From: Haemonchus contortus
Taxonomy: Eukaryota; Nematoda; Chromadorea; Rhabditida; Trichostrongylidae
DNA length: 64,000 nucleotides
Assembly (NCBI GenBank): GCA_000469685.2
Contig: LS997566.1
Coordinates: 15,575,467 to 15,639,466, forward strand
Direction of reading: 5' to 3'
Numbering within the stretch: position 1 is the stretch's first letter; the number at the start of each line of letters is the position of its first letter. The position numbers were made by a program, and so were the translations under genes. Shown here in pieces: positions 10,775 to 22,589 of the stretch. The notes under the pieces are model-generated. The model did not search any database. It worked only from the letters and a program-made list of their open reading frames with translations, and was not told the DNA's origin.

Positions 10775-12160
10775 TTCCACGCAGTAACAGATGTCCTTTG
10801 AAGGAAGACTCACTAATTATCCTTAGAACGTTTTATACGCACAATTTCTGATCGGGATATACATTGCCTCCAATCAATATACTCGCGTTGTTCAGCATCT
10901 AAGCATATTGTCTACATATAAGTGAAGGCAAGGGTCAGCCAAATGCAATCAGCATGCCACAAAGCCACGGCTGCTATGTTTTTCCATAGGTTTTCCAATT
11001 TCATCGAGAAATAGGGAGAAATCAGATTCCGTGAGAACAATTAGAGCTATGTCGAATATGTAGCTTAAATAAGTTGAATGGCTTGAATTTGTTCCAACCA
11101 ACGCACGACAAGCTGGCCTGACCATAACCTCTTCATTTGACTATTTCTCACGGAATTCGTTGATGCAGCCAGCTTGGCTGCATAAATTAAATACATAAAT
11201 GACACCATAAATTTGGCATGCAGGAATTGTTTCTGCGTGCCAATGGGGGATGGAACCTACAGGGGCAGGAACAAGTAGTGACAGAATACCAGGATGGTGA
11301 GAGTTTCAGCAGCACTGAACGCTCGGAGAAAAATACGCATGACCATTTTTCCGTGAGTCAACTCCTCCAGATACTTAGATGAAAAAATGCAACTCTCTCC
11401 GTTTGGAGAAGCAGAGGGTAATGGGATAAAGTTTTTGTTCATTAGAATAAACCCCGCCGTAAGGGTGCTCTCTTCTCATTCGACTTCTATTCTGAACTCA
11501 TTCATCCTAGAAACCTTGACAAAATTGAATGTACAGCGATACTGAAGGCAATAGTCAATCTGAGACCACTTTTACCTTCCCTTGGAACTACGAAGCGCGC
11601 ATTCTCTACGAACGAGGGTCCCAGTTTCTTGTGACAATGTAAGCGTGTTAAATATCTCACCTCGTTCTTGTTCTCCTATGCAGTTTTGTCCGCTCGTTGC
11701 TTCAGGCACGAAAGTACTGGAAGAAGCACTGTGGCGAAAATATGCTGGGATAGGAGGGGTATTGTATGTGCATATAATATTGGAGGTAAAGGGGATTAAC
11801 CAGGCGATAACAAACACAGTACACTCACAAATTAGGCAATGTTGACAACAACAAGTGATTTATGGCACCAGCAACATATATTCGTATTCGACCGGATCCA
11901 CTCTTCAAATTCGATGGGGACCTGTTCCTTAGTTTGGGGTGCTCTACTTTAACATCTGCTCTGGATCGAGTGGCATTGAGTGGATTGATGATTACAATAT
12001 ACATGTATGATGTCTGAGAGACAATGTATGTTGGAGTAAGTATTCTTGACCCAACATGGGGTAGACTGAAGGGCTCTTTTGGAGTAAGTTAGATAGGAAA
12101 TGAAATTTCGCTTTTGCTCATGTGAGGGGCCCTACATGTTGGCGATTAGATCTAGTATGC
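10775..12160. other. No gene recognised
   Basis: Open frames are short. The overlapping frames at 11572-11845 on both strands have no family resemblance that I can see. Confidence 0.4.
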
Positions 12161-12164
12161 AAGA

Positions 12165-12400
12165 GGAAGTGGTGTAGTGGCAAGTGGCGCACTTCACACA
12201 CGCATGGTCACGGGTTCGAATCCCGAAATACTGGGGTCTGTGAATGGATACCAGACTTGTCTGGGACGATAAAAGCACTGACTTGTACAATCGGCTGGTG
12301 TCCGCAAGTCACTGTATGGGTCACAACACATTCAGTGCGCCACTACGATTCTGAATGAGAATCGAGTGTTGGGCGCATCCCTCAAATGGGACTGATTGAC
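12165..12400 (+). mobile_element. tRNA-derived SINE, copy 2
   Basis: The head has box A-like TGGTGTAGTGGCAAGTGGC near 12171 and box B-like GGGTTCGAATCCC near 12213. The body (GGATACCAGACTTG, AAGCACTGACTTGTACAATC) matches the copy at 10560-10770 in inverse orientation. Confidence 0.65.
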
Positions 12401-13689
12401 GCCAAAAACTTTATTCTCTATGTGAGAGGAGGTTCTCGTGCAGTTGAGGTCACCGCTTTGTTCACCAGATGAGGAAGCTAGTTCACTGCCTTTTGCAATC
12501 ATTTGCATGCAAGATGGGGAAGAGCAGAGTAAAAGTAAAATTTCTTGTGATTTCAGTAATGACCGTACGGAAGGCTACTCAGCGATGCAGAGAAGCAGAA
12601 TCAATTATAGGCAAAGCCAGAAAGGTCAGTGTTTCCGAAGATGGGACCTCCAAAATAATCACTTTGCGAGTCAATCTTGATCCTGGGTGATCAATCAAAA
12701 TAAGAGCAGAAGAGCAGAACTCATTGCAATTGTCGAGATGACAGATTACAAGCAAACTTTATTGTCGTTACTATCGTATGCAGAAATGACCCTTCGTTTC
12801 CGATCTCAATAGACAGTGTACGGTCAGTAAATGGAAAAGGTCACTAACTCACTTAAGTGGAAACACACACCTCTTCATCATTTCCCTGACGAGAAAAATT
12901 TTGGGAAAAAGTCAGTCTTCATCAACTAAAACGATTACCATCTAGGCAGAAACATCGAAGGTGCAACCTTTCACGAAAAAGTTATTTAAGGAACAGCAAA
13001 CTGATGTTGACTGAGCGATCGCAGCAGCTGCAGGACATCGTGGTCCAGCGGGAAAATTGAGAAAGACTTGTACTTAAAGAGCAACTGATGAGTATAATGA
13101 AGCACTATCCGACTCCCCTTCTGAAGCAGCTCGAAGTCTTTTCTGCAGGACATGTCTAAAAAACACAGAGCAAAGCTCGCCCGGGAGTGATGCCGACACT
13201 GCTCGACTTTAGCAGCGGAAAGGAATAGCCATACTACTCTCCCAATCTTGAATCACTCAAATCTCCTCATCCTCCGCATCCTCCGCATGGTACCTAATTA
13301 GGAGAGGACCTGTCGGGTTGGCAACCCTAGTTCGGAGTTCTTGAAATTAGTGCTCAAGAATGGCAGGAGCAAAATGGAAATGGGCACCTGCGCGCAGCAC
13401 GCGAAGGTTTTTAGCCTGCATGATCGCCTCTATGGTAACCGTTACCCGTAATCGTAATCGTCACCGTAACCATCTTAACCCGAAAATTGGAAAGAACCGG
13501 TGTCACATCCCTGCCAATAACGTCATTAGCCTTCGTCAAGAGCGTACATTTCTGGCAAACTGTACTCGACGACCATCTATTATACATCGTCTACACCTCC
13601 ATGTATTGAGCGGGAAAATTCTAAAAATAAACGATTATCAGATCACTTACATAGCCGGAACAACGCCGGATCTCCTCCTTCTTATGTTA
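12401..13689. other. No gene recognised
   Basis: Two overlapping 70-80 codon frames at 12438-12690 contain a possible acceptor (TGATTTCAG at about 12550) but no known domain. A short imprecise repeat built on CGTAAT/CGTAAC occurs near 13430-13480. Confidence 0.35.
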
Positions 13690-14905
13690 TTAGGTTGAGT
13701 CATAAGTCCTCGGACAATGTGAGAGTAGTGACTTCTAGCGATCATAACTCGGGAAAGAGGTGACGAAAATGAACGCGCGAGGCAATGTTAGATAGAGTAT
13801 GGAAAGCTCTTTCAAAGGCACACTGGAGATGGCACCTAACTGTTTTCTTTCCAGCAACTGTGCCTCATGATTTCAAGCCGTCGCAACTCCACATCCGCAA
13901 CACCATCATATTTATTTTTTTATCTGGCCATGAACCCGCGGCAATCGATAGAGGTATGAAGGACGTTTACAAGCAGGAGGTGTACAATTTACAAGTGGCA
14001 CCAGAAGTTCGCATCGGGCGACTATTCCGTCGAAAATGAAGACCGTCCGGGACGCTCAATGAAGTTGGATTTGAAGGTGCTGCGGAGCTAGGTGGAAGCC
14101 GATCCGTATCAAACTACTCGTGAAGTGGCAGCCACCCTTGGGGAGTCGGTCCACAGTTCTTCGTGAATTGAAGTCAATAGACAAGGTGCGAAAGCTCGGT
14201 CCATAGACGCCTCATGCTTTGAAGCAGTATGACATGGACCGCCGCGACGACGTGGCACTTTCTCTCCTCACGCTCAAGGGTACCACACGTGGCTCGAGTA
14301 CCTAGTCACCAATGGATTGACAAAGGTGCGCAAGCAGAAGACTCCCCCAAACCCAACGTACACGCGAAGGAGGTTATGCACTGGTTCTGGCGGAGCGTTC
14401 TCCGTGTCGAATAATGGGAGCTGCTAGACGAAGGATGCACAGTGACCGTACACGTCTACATTACGCAACCGAGGAATTTGAAAGCGAATACCGAAGCTAC
14501 ACGTCCACAGCAGCACAAAGTTTATTTCCAACACGACAACGCTCGCCCTCACATAGCAAGAGCGACCAAAACTGAACTGACGAATTTCGGCAGGACAAGT
14601 TTATCACACCAACCATGCTCCTCAGACTTAGATCCCTCGGATTACCACCTTTTTCCCCATCTTCAACGTCATCTGGATGGTCAGGACTTTCAAACCCGCG
14701 ACGACATCAAAGTGGCACTTGTGCAGTTCTCCAAGGGCCAGCTCCCAGCGTTCTAAAGCAAGGACATCTACGATTTGCCCAAGCATTGGCAGAAGACCAT
14801 CGATTCCAATGGGGCATATTTCAAATGATTCGCTATTGTCGTTTAAAAATTGTAAGATTAATATTTTCATTGCCAATTTGTCCGAGGACTTATGACTCAA
14901 CCTAA
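13690..14905 (+). mobile_element. mariner-family DNA transposon, inactive
   Basis: The ends are TTAGGTTGAGTCATAAGTCC (from 13690) and its complement (to 14905), with GGACAA continuing the match, and TA duplications sit at 13688-13689 and 14906-14907. At 1216 bp it is slightly shorter than the usual ~1.3 kb. Protein fragments include DRPGRSMKLDLKV and VEADPYQTTREVAATLG (HTH region, about 14040-14150), then HDNARPH (about 14534) with the second catalytic Asp and SSDLDPSDYHLF (about 14622) with the third Asp, a D34D-type arrangement. Frameshifts and stops separate the pieces. Confidence 0.9.
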
Positions 14906-14907
14906 TA

Positions 14908-15384
14908 TATTTCAAATGCCTCATTGAAGCCCATCACTGATCCTTCCCTTTCCTTCTCATAAAAATGGGTACTTAGCAGCAGCCCCATATTGAGTAGTGC
15001 AAACCTACACTGGTCCAAATCGTTTGCTACCATCGATCGTTACGTTGACGGCTACAGTCACACCTCATCTCCAACGTTCTCGGAGTTGGAACATTGTATA
15101 CATGTAAAGTAAAGCAAAACCGCGCTCGAGCGGTCAACTACACAGTAGATTGATATAGCATAACGGTATACCGACCAACATCTCCGCAGCGGGATATCCC
15201 TACCAGACAGTGCATCCCTACCACAAATGAAGGCCAATCGTGATGGATTGTCGATTTAGGATTCCCCACTTCCCCCGTGCTCCCCTTTCTGGATTCCATT
15301 CCTTTCACCAGGCACCAGTTCTGGCACCCTTCCGCCTGCGTGTCTAGTAAATTCTAAATCCCTAGATCCACATTAACAATTTTT
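14908..15384. other. No gene recognised
   Basis: Intergenic stretch between the mariner and the diverged minisatellite units; only short frames. Confidence 0.4.
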
Positions 15385-15620
15385 GCGCAAGTCTCGCCCC
15401 CAGTGGGTGGAGTCCATACCTGCAACCTACCATTAGTTTTTCTATATTGCCGCCTGCTCTCTGAAAATTTTGAACGCCCCAGATCTAAACGCAGCTCACA
15501 CATGTCGCATGCCATTGGTGTTCCCATCTTGCCGTCCCTATCTTTAAAAAATTTGAACACTATAGGTCAAGGAAAACAGGAGTATAGATTTATGGTGAAC
15601 TACACTTTCCGCGCACTTCC
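15385..15620. repeat. Diverged units of the 10-kb minisatellite
   Basis: Two degenerate units carry the same landmarks as the array at 9973-10497: CGCCCCCAGTGGGTGGAGTC near 15395, a TGCCGCC or TGCCGTCC block, and AAAACAGGAGTATAGATTTA near 15572. Confidence 0.6.
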
Positions 15621-16600
15621 CGTCCCTAGTGGACAGAGACCAGCTTGAGTAACGTAATCTTATGTAGCTCGGCTCATCCCCAACTAGTTCCAACCTGGCT
15701 TAGCTGCTATATTTTGATTTCCAGAAGCCTCTATATAGGATGGCTACAAAGCGACAAAGAGACGTACAAACTGACAAAAAGATAAAAAGACGGACATTTG
15801 TCGCTATTGTATTGCGCATATAGATATAGCAGTAAATGAGAGAGAAACACTTGGAACAGCTTTGTCGATTCCAACAACTGAGTTCTCCAGAGCACAGCAG
15901 AATTCTCTACAAAACTACGAAGCACTTACGAAGTGCAGGGGTATTGCATAATTAGGCTAGAGACTGTCTTCGAGTTTCCTAATCAGGAGCTGTCACGCGG
16001 TGGGTAGATTCTTTTCGGGAAAGCGAATCTAGCGTCGATGTATAGAACTCTTGAAAAAAGAATGAAAATTGATTGAGTATCCGGTGATTTTAAACGTTTT
16101 CGGGACATGTCTAGACTAAACTTATACGATCATCTTCTATGCAGATGTAATTCTTATTAAAGCCGTTTTTAGTGATGTTGGATACCGGACACAATGAAAG
16201 AGGCAGTAGATGAGCCGCTCCCGGCGTTGTGAACTGAGGACCTACAATAATCAATAGGAAATGATAAAAAAGTGAGGCAAAATGGGTTTACTGAACTATT
16301 TGCCCACGGAATCGCATTTCATCCCCTAAATCACATTTCGCCTGGGAATGTCGCGGAAAGTCGGAGCAGAGGCTGCGGAAAATCTCAATCTTTTCTCTCG
16401 AACGCCTACGACTGAAATAACTGGGTTTGTAATTCTGAATCATGTAGTTTCTCAAATGCGCTCAGGTTGTGTAGAGAGGTGCTCATGAGCTCACCAAAGA
16501 CTGCTTGAGAATTCGCGTGACCGACGATGGGGAGGGTAGGAATATAGGTGAGTAATAAGGTTGGAATCTCAAATGTTCAAAATTGTTTAAAATGAGCTAA
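15621..16600. other. No gene recognised
   Basis: Short frames only. I see no domain, repeat or splice pattern I can support. Confidence 0.4.
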
Positions 16601-17103
16601 AGTCACAGTTCACGATAATTTTGAGGTACCCCTTTCTATTCAAAAAGCAGAAGTATAGGTTGGGAACAGTTCGTCTGTAGTTAAGAAAGCGAAAAAATTC
16701 GAAGCTCTGAGAAGAATAATGCCCTTGAAACTGGGGAAAATAGAGTTCGGACGAGATCACCGTGACGGATATGACATGAAAGGGGGTATTCGAACAAGAT
16801 TCCAGTTGTTGCAATTGCGCAAAGAACTGACCACAAGCCCGAAGTGTACAGAACTGCCTTTTAATGTCGCTATGGGTCATGACAAGGTGTTTGAATTTCC
16901 TACATGGGTTCTCTTGTGACCGGTGCAGACTCTACAGTGTCGGTGAGACTCGTCTGAGGATACATACGATGCAATCTTTGAACCTTTATAACGCCTAACT
17001 AGGCCGTTTTCTGACCTCCTAGCGCCAGATATGATATACGAAGAGGCTCGTAATTCACTATATGAGAAAACCAGGAACCATTTTTATCGTGAACTGTGCC
17101 TTT
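16601..17103. mobile_element. Non-autonomous TIR element, GTTCACGATA family, copy 2
   Basis: The left end reads AAGTCACAGTTCACGATAAT and the right end in reverse complement AAAGGCACAGTTCACGATAA. From the left end inward, more than 200 bp align with the reverse complement of 34440-34676, sharing landmarks such as GAGGTACCCCTTTCTATTC, GGACGAGATCACCGTGACGG and TTGCAATTGCGCAAAGAACT. No transposase is encoded. Confidence 0.75.
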
Positions 17104-20100
17104 ACGTTCTCTAGCTTAGGAAAAAATTTGTTTTGTGATTCGCGGAAACCGCGAAAAAAACAATAAGAAAACAGCCAATAGACTTGTTATAAGGGAGGTA
17201 GGAGAGAGAGCAATAGGTATAGTACATTGATGTCCGGGTTTCCATCGGTCGACCTTTCGAATCTGATTAAATATTTAGATGGCTGAAGAGTCAAAGGACG
17301 TTCATCTCATTTTTTTACATCTCCATAATATCCATAGAAAAGGAGAATTTGGCAACATCAAATATAACGAAGCAAAACAGCTCTGAGCAAATAGTAGAGC
17401 CGTAAAGGGACGAGTAAATTAAGCATTACGTTTTGACGTGAAAGTTAGATACCACTTTTTATGTTTTCGGATTAAGTGCATAATTAAACTGTCTGAGTAC
17501 CTACCGTATTCGTGTGTACATCAAGCCCACCGGAAAAAATAAAAATTTTAAGTACATGAACTAATGACTGGCCGGGTAGCTAGCCTAGTCTTCACTTCCT
17601 TTTCCTCTTGATCTGGACGTGAATAAGAGCTGCCAATCACTGCTATAACAGCGGAGTTATTGAAAAGAGCTGGTGATAAGACAATGTCTTAAACTGTCTG
17701 AAAGTTCCTAATTGATAAGGCGTTCGTATTGTTTTTGAGGGGTGTTTATTGCGATTTAGAATGATGGGTTTTCCAATCAGATTCTTTTCTGTATCCGGGT
17801 TCCATTGTGATTATTTTTGAACCTGAATCTGTTTATCCAAACTGAACTCAAATAGCAAGAGCAGCTAGTCCCCCATATCTCCCATTATCTATAAATAACA
17901 TCAGTGACGCAGAGACTATAAACATCCAGCTACACATTGTACATTTCAAATGAAAAAGGTTGTGAATTAGTGGCTTAGCCAGGAGAAAACCTGATGGAAA
18001 CATGCCGACAATAAATGGGGTCAAAATACCAAAAGTCTCATCTCAGCTACAGTATCATTAACATCATTCTAAGCAGTTTCTTCTGAATATGCCCTGTCCA
18101 CTCTGACTCTTCGGTTTATTTTCAAATACATTCTACAGTGAAGCCCTTTGACCTTCCTCTTGTTTTACAGTAGCGCTCAAAAGTCTTCGGCAAAATGCTT
18201 CTTCAGTCGATCTTTTCAGTTGGAACTCCTTTCCTACTGGCTGATGCGATTGTTGAATATTTACTACTATCAACCTGCGATCTGGTCATGTTCCAGATAT
18301 TCCAAAGGGCTACAACTCAAAATCAACTGGAAATGCAGATGATGTTCCTTCTGGAACTTCTCTCCTTTTTGCCATGTTTAAAGTGTACGAGCGCTAATGG
18401 CAACACGTGGAGAAGAAAAACGCACACATAACGTGCCAATAACTACAGACGTCACTAACTTTGCTTGTAGCCAAATCTGCTACCGCAACAAACACCTTGC
18501 TCTATCTGTGGATATTGCTACTTTGCAGTCGGGTAGGGTTGGATAGCGGGAAATATGTATGCCTTAGTTGGCATATCAAAATTTCGCGCGATTCGCTCCA
18601 CTAGGAAAAAAGTTATAAACGAAAAAGCGTTGAACGTTTGGCCGAAAACTTTCGAGCGCTACCGTATGTTTTTACCGTTTGACAATCTTTTTTATGTTTC
18701 CAGAGCTTATTGATGTGCATTTCTCTAAAGCTTTTACTTTCGTGTCATTTGGCAATATGCTGATCGGAAGCGAACCAGAATTGTTATGTTTATGAAAGTG
18801 TCACTAGCAATATATTCGGCGGAATTGTTGAAAACATTAGGAGTCATCCAATACCGAAGTCACGATCCCTTCACCTGCAAGACGTCCTTGATTTTCATTA
18901 CCTTTCATTTTTGTCACTTCATTCCTTGTTTTGGTGCCCCTCACTTCTCGTTAGTCGCTGAGCCTCCATGTTGGCACAGATTCATACAGCTCCTTCACAG
19001 ATGATAGTCATCTGTCAACATTTCACGGCAGTTATAGGCAACACATTGAATAGAAATCATGTTTAACGATTGTGGCCTACGATCATTATGCCTTCCATCA
19101 AGAGGTGGCCCATATTCCACGCGTTTCTCAGTATTATGGGAGTGCGTAGAAGAACTATTGTATTCTGCAAATTCAAAGTGCTAAACTGAAAAAATGGGCG
19201 ACTTTCGTCCAACTAGCAGTACAGTCAGAAACTGTAGGTCGTGCTGCTTTCAAATCATTACTTGATGGACGGCATAAGTCTACCGTCAAGTGATTCCTAT
19301 CGAAATTGAATGCTAGTCGTTTAGAAGTGAGGGCTTATGCTGAAATTTTTACTTGTATTGATATAAGAATTTATTAACGGACGTGAAATAAATCAAGTTC
19401 GCTATCCGTTGTCGGTGATTCACTTCAGTGTTTTATCCTTCCATTGAAGCTGGGCAGCTTGCTTGTAATCTAATCCTTTCACCAGAAAAAGAAAGCTGGG
19501 AAACCGAACAAGCACGTTAGTTGATGATGTCATATGGATGAATCGTTTTGCGGGCCGTCATATAGAAGAAAGCGCTTCTAAATCCAGCAATAATTTGATA
19601 TATTTTTCTTACATGCCTTTTTTGCGGAGGCGTTAGGTCCACCTTCACTGTAAACAACTACAGAATATCGAAAAAAGGAAATTTCTACCGGTCATAGTTG
19701 TTATTCGATGAGTTTCTCTGTGTGTCTCACATAGGTTGTCTGGAAGATTTATTGAATACGAAGCTATGAAGGGAATACTATAAGAGAGCAAGAAGGCAGT
19801 ATGGTTATAAGCGTAGTACGGTAATGCATAGTTGTAATACAAGAGCCAATTTTGTACATGCACGATATTGTAAGGTAAAAGCCTAATGGACATTGAATCA
19901 CACAATGGTATGCATCACAAAGACGGGACCAATTATGGGGATCATATCATCATAGTATTACTTTGAAACAAAGACGTTGCGCTTTCAAACAAAAGTATTC
20001 ATCTCATCTCAGGGGGCAAATTCTCATGGGATAAACATAAGAGTCGTCGTTAACGGACCATCAGAGGCTCAAGGTGCCTCATCTTGGAATGCATGAGATC

Positions 20101-20171
20101 TTTCTCTCTTGTAAAGGGGAAGGGTTACCTTGGTAGGCACTCAGCTGTAACCCCTGCATCGTTCTGATATT
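17104..20171. other. No gene recognised
   Basis: About 3 kb of AT-rich sequence with frames up to 86 codons. None shows a family signature, and overlapping frames at 18148-18431 are hydrophobic without a signal-peptide-like pattern. Confidence 0.4.
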
Positions 20172-20741
20172 TTAAACAAGTGAACCAATAATGGCTCCAT
20201 CAATCGCTCCAATTAAAGCTCCGTCGACAGCACCCGCTACAGGACCTGAAAGAAGAACATAAAACATTCTGAAACTTAGGATTTCTGTTGTCGTCTCCTC
20301 AGTTTGGTAGGTGAAGGAGAACATTCTCGGAAGACTATGAATAGTCCTATCTAAGGGTACCGCGCACAAATGTAGAATGCATTCTGCAGTTCTAATCAGG
20401 ACTGGCACTGGATTTTTCAGTACCGAACCTTTGCTCGCCTAAAAAAGCAAGTAAAGGTTTGGCACTGAAAAATCGAAGATCGGCAAAACCAGTTGAGAGC
20501 TGAATGAATTTGCCATCTTTTTGATCTTTTCCCCAATATCACTCAGTAACTGCGAAATCGTTTTCATTTATACAGCAAAGTAAGGCAAAGTAACTTTACC
20601 TCCGCCCATTCCCATGCCTCCCATGTAAGGTCCGTAGCCGCCGTAACCTCCGTAGGGTCCGTAGCCGCCGTAACCAAATTGGGCATTGGAGAGCGTCATC
20701 AATTGGAGAACAAGGAATAGGAAAGTAATAGCTCGAATCAT
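20172..20741 (-). CDS. Small secreted Gly/Tyr-rich peptide, two exons
   Basis: Exon 1 (20741-20600) encodes 47 residues plus one base. It starts with a signal peptide (MIRAITFLFLVLQLMTLSNA) followed by a mature part built on GYGGYGPY repeats and an MGGMGMGG tail. A GTAAAG donor follows. Exon 2 (20245-20172) starts after a TTTCAG acceptor, restores the frame and adds a Gly/Ala/Ile-rich C-terminus containing two DGA-I-G repeats (VDGALIGA, IDGAIIGS) before TAA. The total is 71 residues. The N-terminal design resembles C. elegans NLP/CNC GY-rich antimicrobial peptides made in epidermis, but that match is by composition only, and the hydrophobic tail is not part of that pattern. A TTTTCAG lies two bases upstream of the ATG, as expected for a trans-splice acceptor. 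Confidence 0.7.
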
Positions 20742-20743
20742 CT

Positions 20744-20752
20744 CTGAAAAAC
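20744..20752 (-). promoter_or_regulatory. Probable spliced-leader acceptor of the GY-rich peptide gene
   Basis: On the minus strand TTTTTCAG ends two bases before the ATG at 20741, the spacing typical of nematode SL trans-splice sites. It could instead be the acceptor of an intron with an unseen non-coding first exon. Confidence 0.5.
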
Positions 20753-21175
20753 AAAATTTCTCCATTGATGTTGAACGTTGAGAGATTTCGTGCGTAACAA
20801 AAACAAATACAACTGGACACTAAGGGAGAGGAAATTGCAGCACAAGGGACTGCTGAGACATCAAGCAAGGGTGGTAGTGCTATTGTGAGTAACATAAGCC
20901 CTTTTAAACAGAATTAAACTGAAAAAAGAAGCTCTGATGATCACTACAAAGGGCAGTTTAAACTTCCAGCACAGGCAAACAACGGATTCTAAGCCGCCAA
21001 TGAGATGAAAATCAAGTTTTGCCAACATTGCTTCATTGCTTTCGTAAGCCCAAAAAAGCAGCCACCACTTCCGCGGCAGTTCACGGGCAATGAACATCTG
21101 AAAAAAAATCGTGACGTGATCGCTTTTACGATCTGAAAAGAAAGTAGGCGAAATTCGGCGGAAACCCTTTCCATT

Positions 21176-21358
21176 TTATCCACCACATCTGTTTTCTTCA
21201 TTTCCTTCCTGCCGTTCCGCTGCCCTTCTGTCTAACTTCTTGTCCAAGATACTCGTCTCCTCAATTTCAACGGAACGACGTAAAGCACAGTATAAAGTTT
21301 CTGCTACAGAAGTTGAAGGTTTTCCTTTTCTTTCTGTCCATGGTGTTTGCTCCGACAT
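21176..21358 (-). CDS. Possible small protein or exon, 60 residues
   Basis: An ATG 26 bases after a TTTTTTCAG acceptor (about 21385) opens a frame of 60 charged residues, beginning MSEQTPWTERKGKP and ending in a Glu/Arg-rich helix-like segment before TAA. Composition (few hydrophobics, alternating E/R/K) is protein-like and unlike the AT-rich surroundings. I recognise no family. It may be a short intracellular protein, an exon of a gene whose other parts I did not find, or chance. Confidence 0.3.
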   Translation of the reverse strand: MSEQTPWTERKGKPSTSVAETLYCALRRSVEIEETSILDKKLDRRAAERQEGNEENRCGG

Positions 21359-21479
21359 GCTTTTCGATGGGGAAATTATTGCAAGCTCTGAAAAAACCGA
21401 TGATAAACGAGTAGGGACGCTAATAAACCTTTTACGAGATTCATAACGCTCACGACTTTTCCTGAGAACTGCCAACGCA

Positions 21480-22375
21480 TTGGACGTGGTGTTCTAGCCT
21501 TTCTGGAATTTCATTACCGTATTGCCCCTAACTCCTGTGGCAGCATAATGCTTAAAAAAAACATCACCGAAGCGCAAGAAAATCAGGCAAGCTAGCGGGC
21601 TACCCATTTTTTCTGAGATCACAATCCTTCACAGTGCGTTTTCCTTCTGACCCTTTCGCCTATGCCAATCAATCATTCCAAGCAGAAATTTATGTTATGA
21701 TTATGACGGTCTGATTCATTGATATGTTTCCTGTTTATATTACCCTGTGCTGAGGGACTCGTTCGCCACCGCTGTATTTGGATTTACATTTCTCCATCAA
21801 TAGAGAAAGCTCGGGAGGTTCGTCTGTGGGTCCCCAACACAACGAGCTACACGGAAAGCTTCGCTTCTCTCCGTTTTCTATTACCCTTGTATCCGAGCAA
21901 CGGCATACTCCCATTTTTATTTGAATAAGAAACTGTTCATTTTTCTACTTGGTGCCCAAGAGAAGGTGAGCGTGCTCAGAGCCTACAATTCATCCTTTAC
22001 GTGAGAAAATGTTTACTTAAAATTTCATCATAACGTGAAATGTGAAATTTGTTCAACAAATCTGCTCTAGTTCTTCTTTCGAGGAACAACATTGAACTAA
22101 ATAGTTCCGTGGTCGCTGTTCATGATGTTTTAAAATTCTTTCTCAAATTTTTTTGGACATATCAGCGGGCAACGCTTGTCGGTCGTGATTCATTCATTGT
22201 CATTCGCAAGCAAAAACACAGGTGCTTAATTGTGAGAACTCGTCCGCGTGGAACCGCTGCATTCATCATTCATATGTTTAAAGCATAGATTCCATTAAAT
22301 TCGTCCAATTCCTATTTTTTATGCCATTTGAAAATCGAATCAAACAGCTGATATCATTGAACACTACGAAGTGAA
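21480..22375. other. No gene recognised
   Basis: Short frames only; no repeats or splice pattern that I can support. Confidence 0.4.
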
Positions 22376-22378
22376 TGC

Positions 22379-22586
22379 CTGCTTTCAGACTTCTACGTTC
22401 GTCCTTCCGTCCATTCGTTAAACGCGTGCTGCGACAGTGGTCGCGTGCGGTTCTAGAAGGTGTTGACAGTGCTGGCACATAATCTAGTGTGTCAACACCT
22501 TTCTAAAACCGCCGTCGCGACACGCACTCGACCGCCGTCGCAGCGGACGGACGGACGGACAGAAGGACATTGAGGTCTGAAAGCAG
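22379..22586. mobile_element. Short inverted-repeat (MITE-like) element
   Basis: Arms of about 90-100 bp pair from CTGCTTTCAGAC at 22379 with its complement ending at 22586. Inside they pair GGTGTTGACA (about 22459) with TGTCAACACC (from 22490). The right arm carries a GGAC tetranucleotide run. It encodes nothing. I could not identify a target duplication. Confidence 0.6.
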
Positions 22587-22589
22587 CCA

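Noticed and set aside
12165..12240. Functional tRNA gene
   Set aside because: Box A and box B are present but acceptor and anticodon stems do not pair cleanly, and the sequence continues into a repeated body, so a SINE is more likely.
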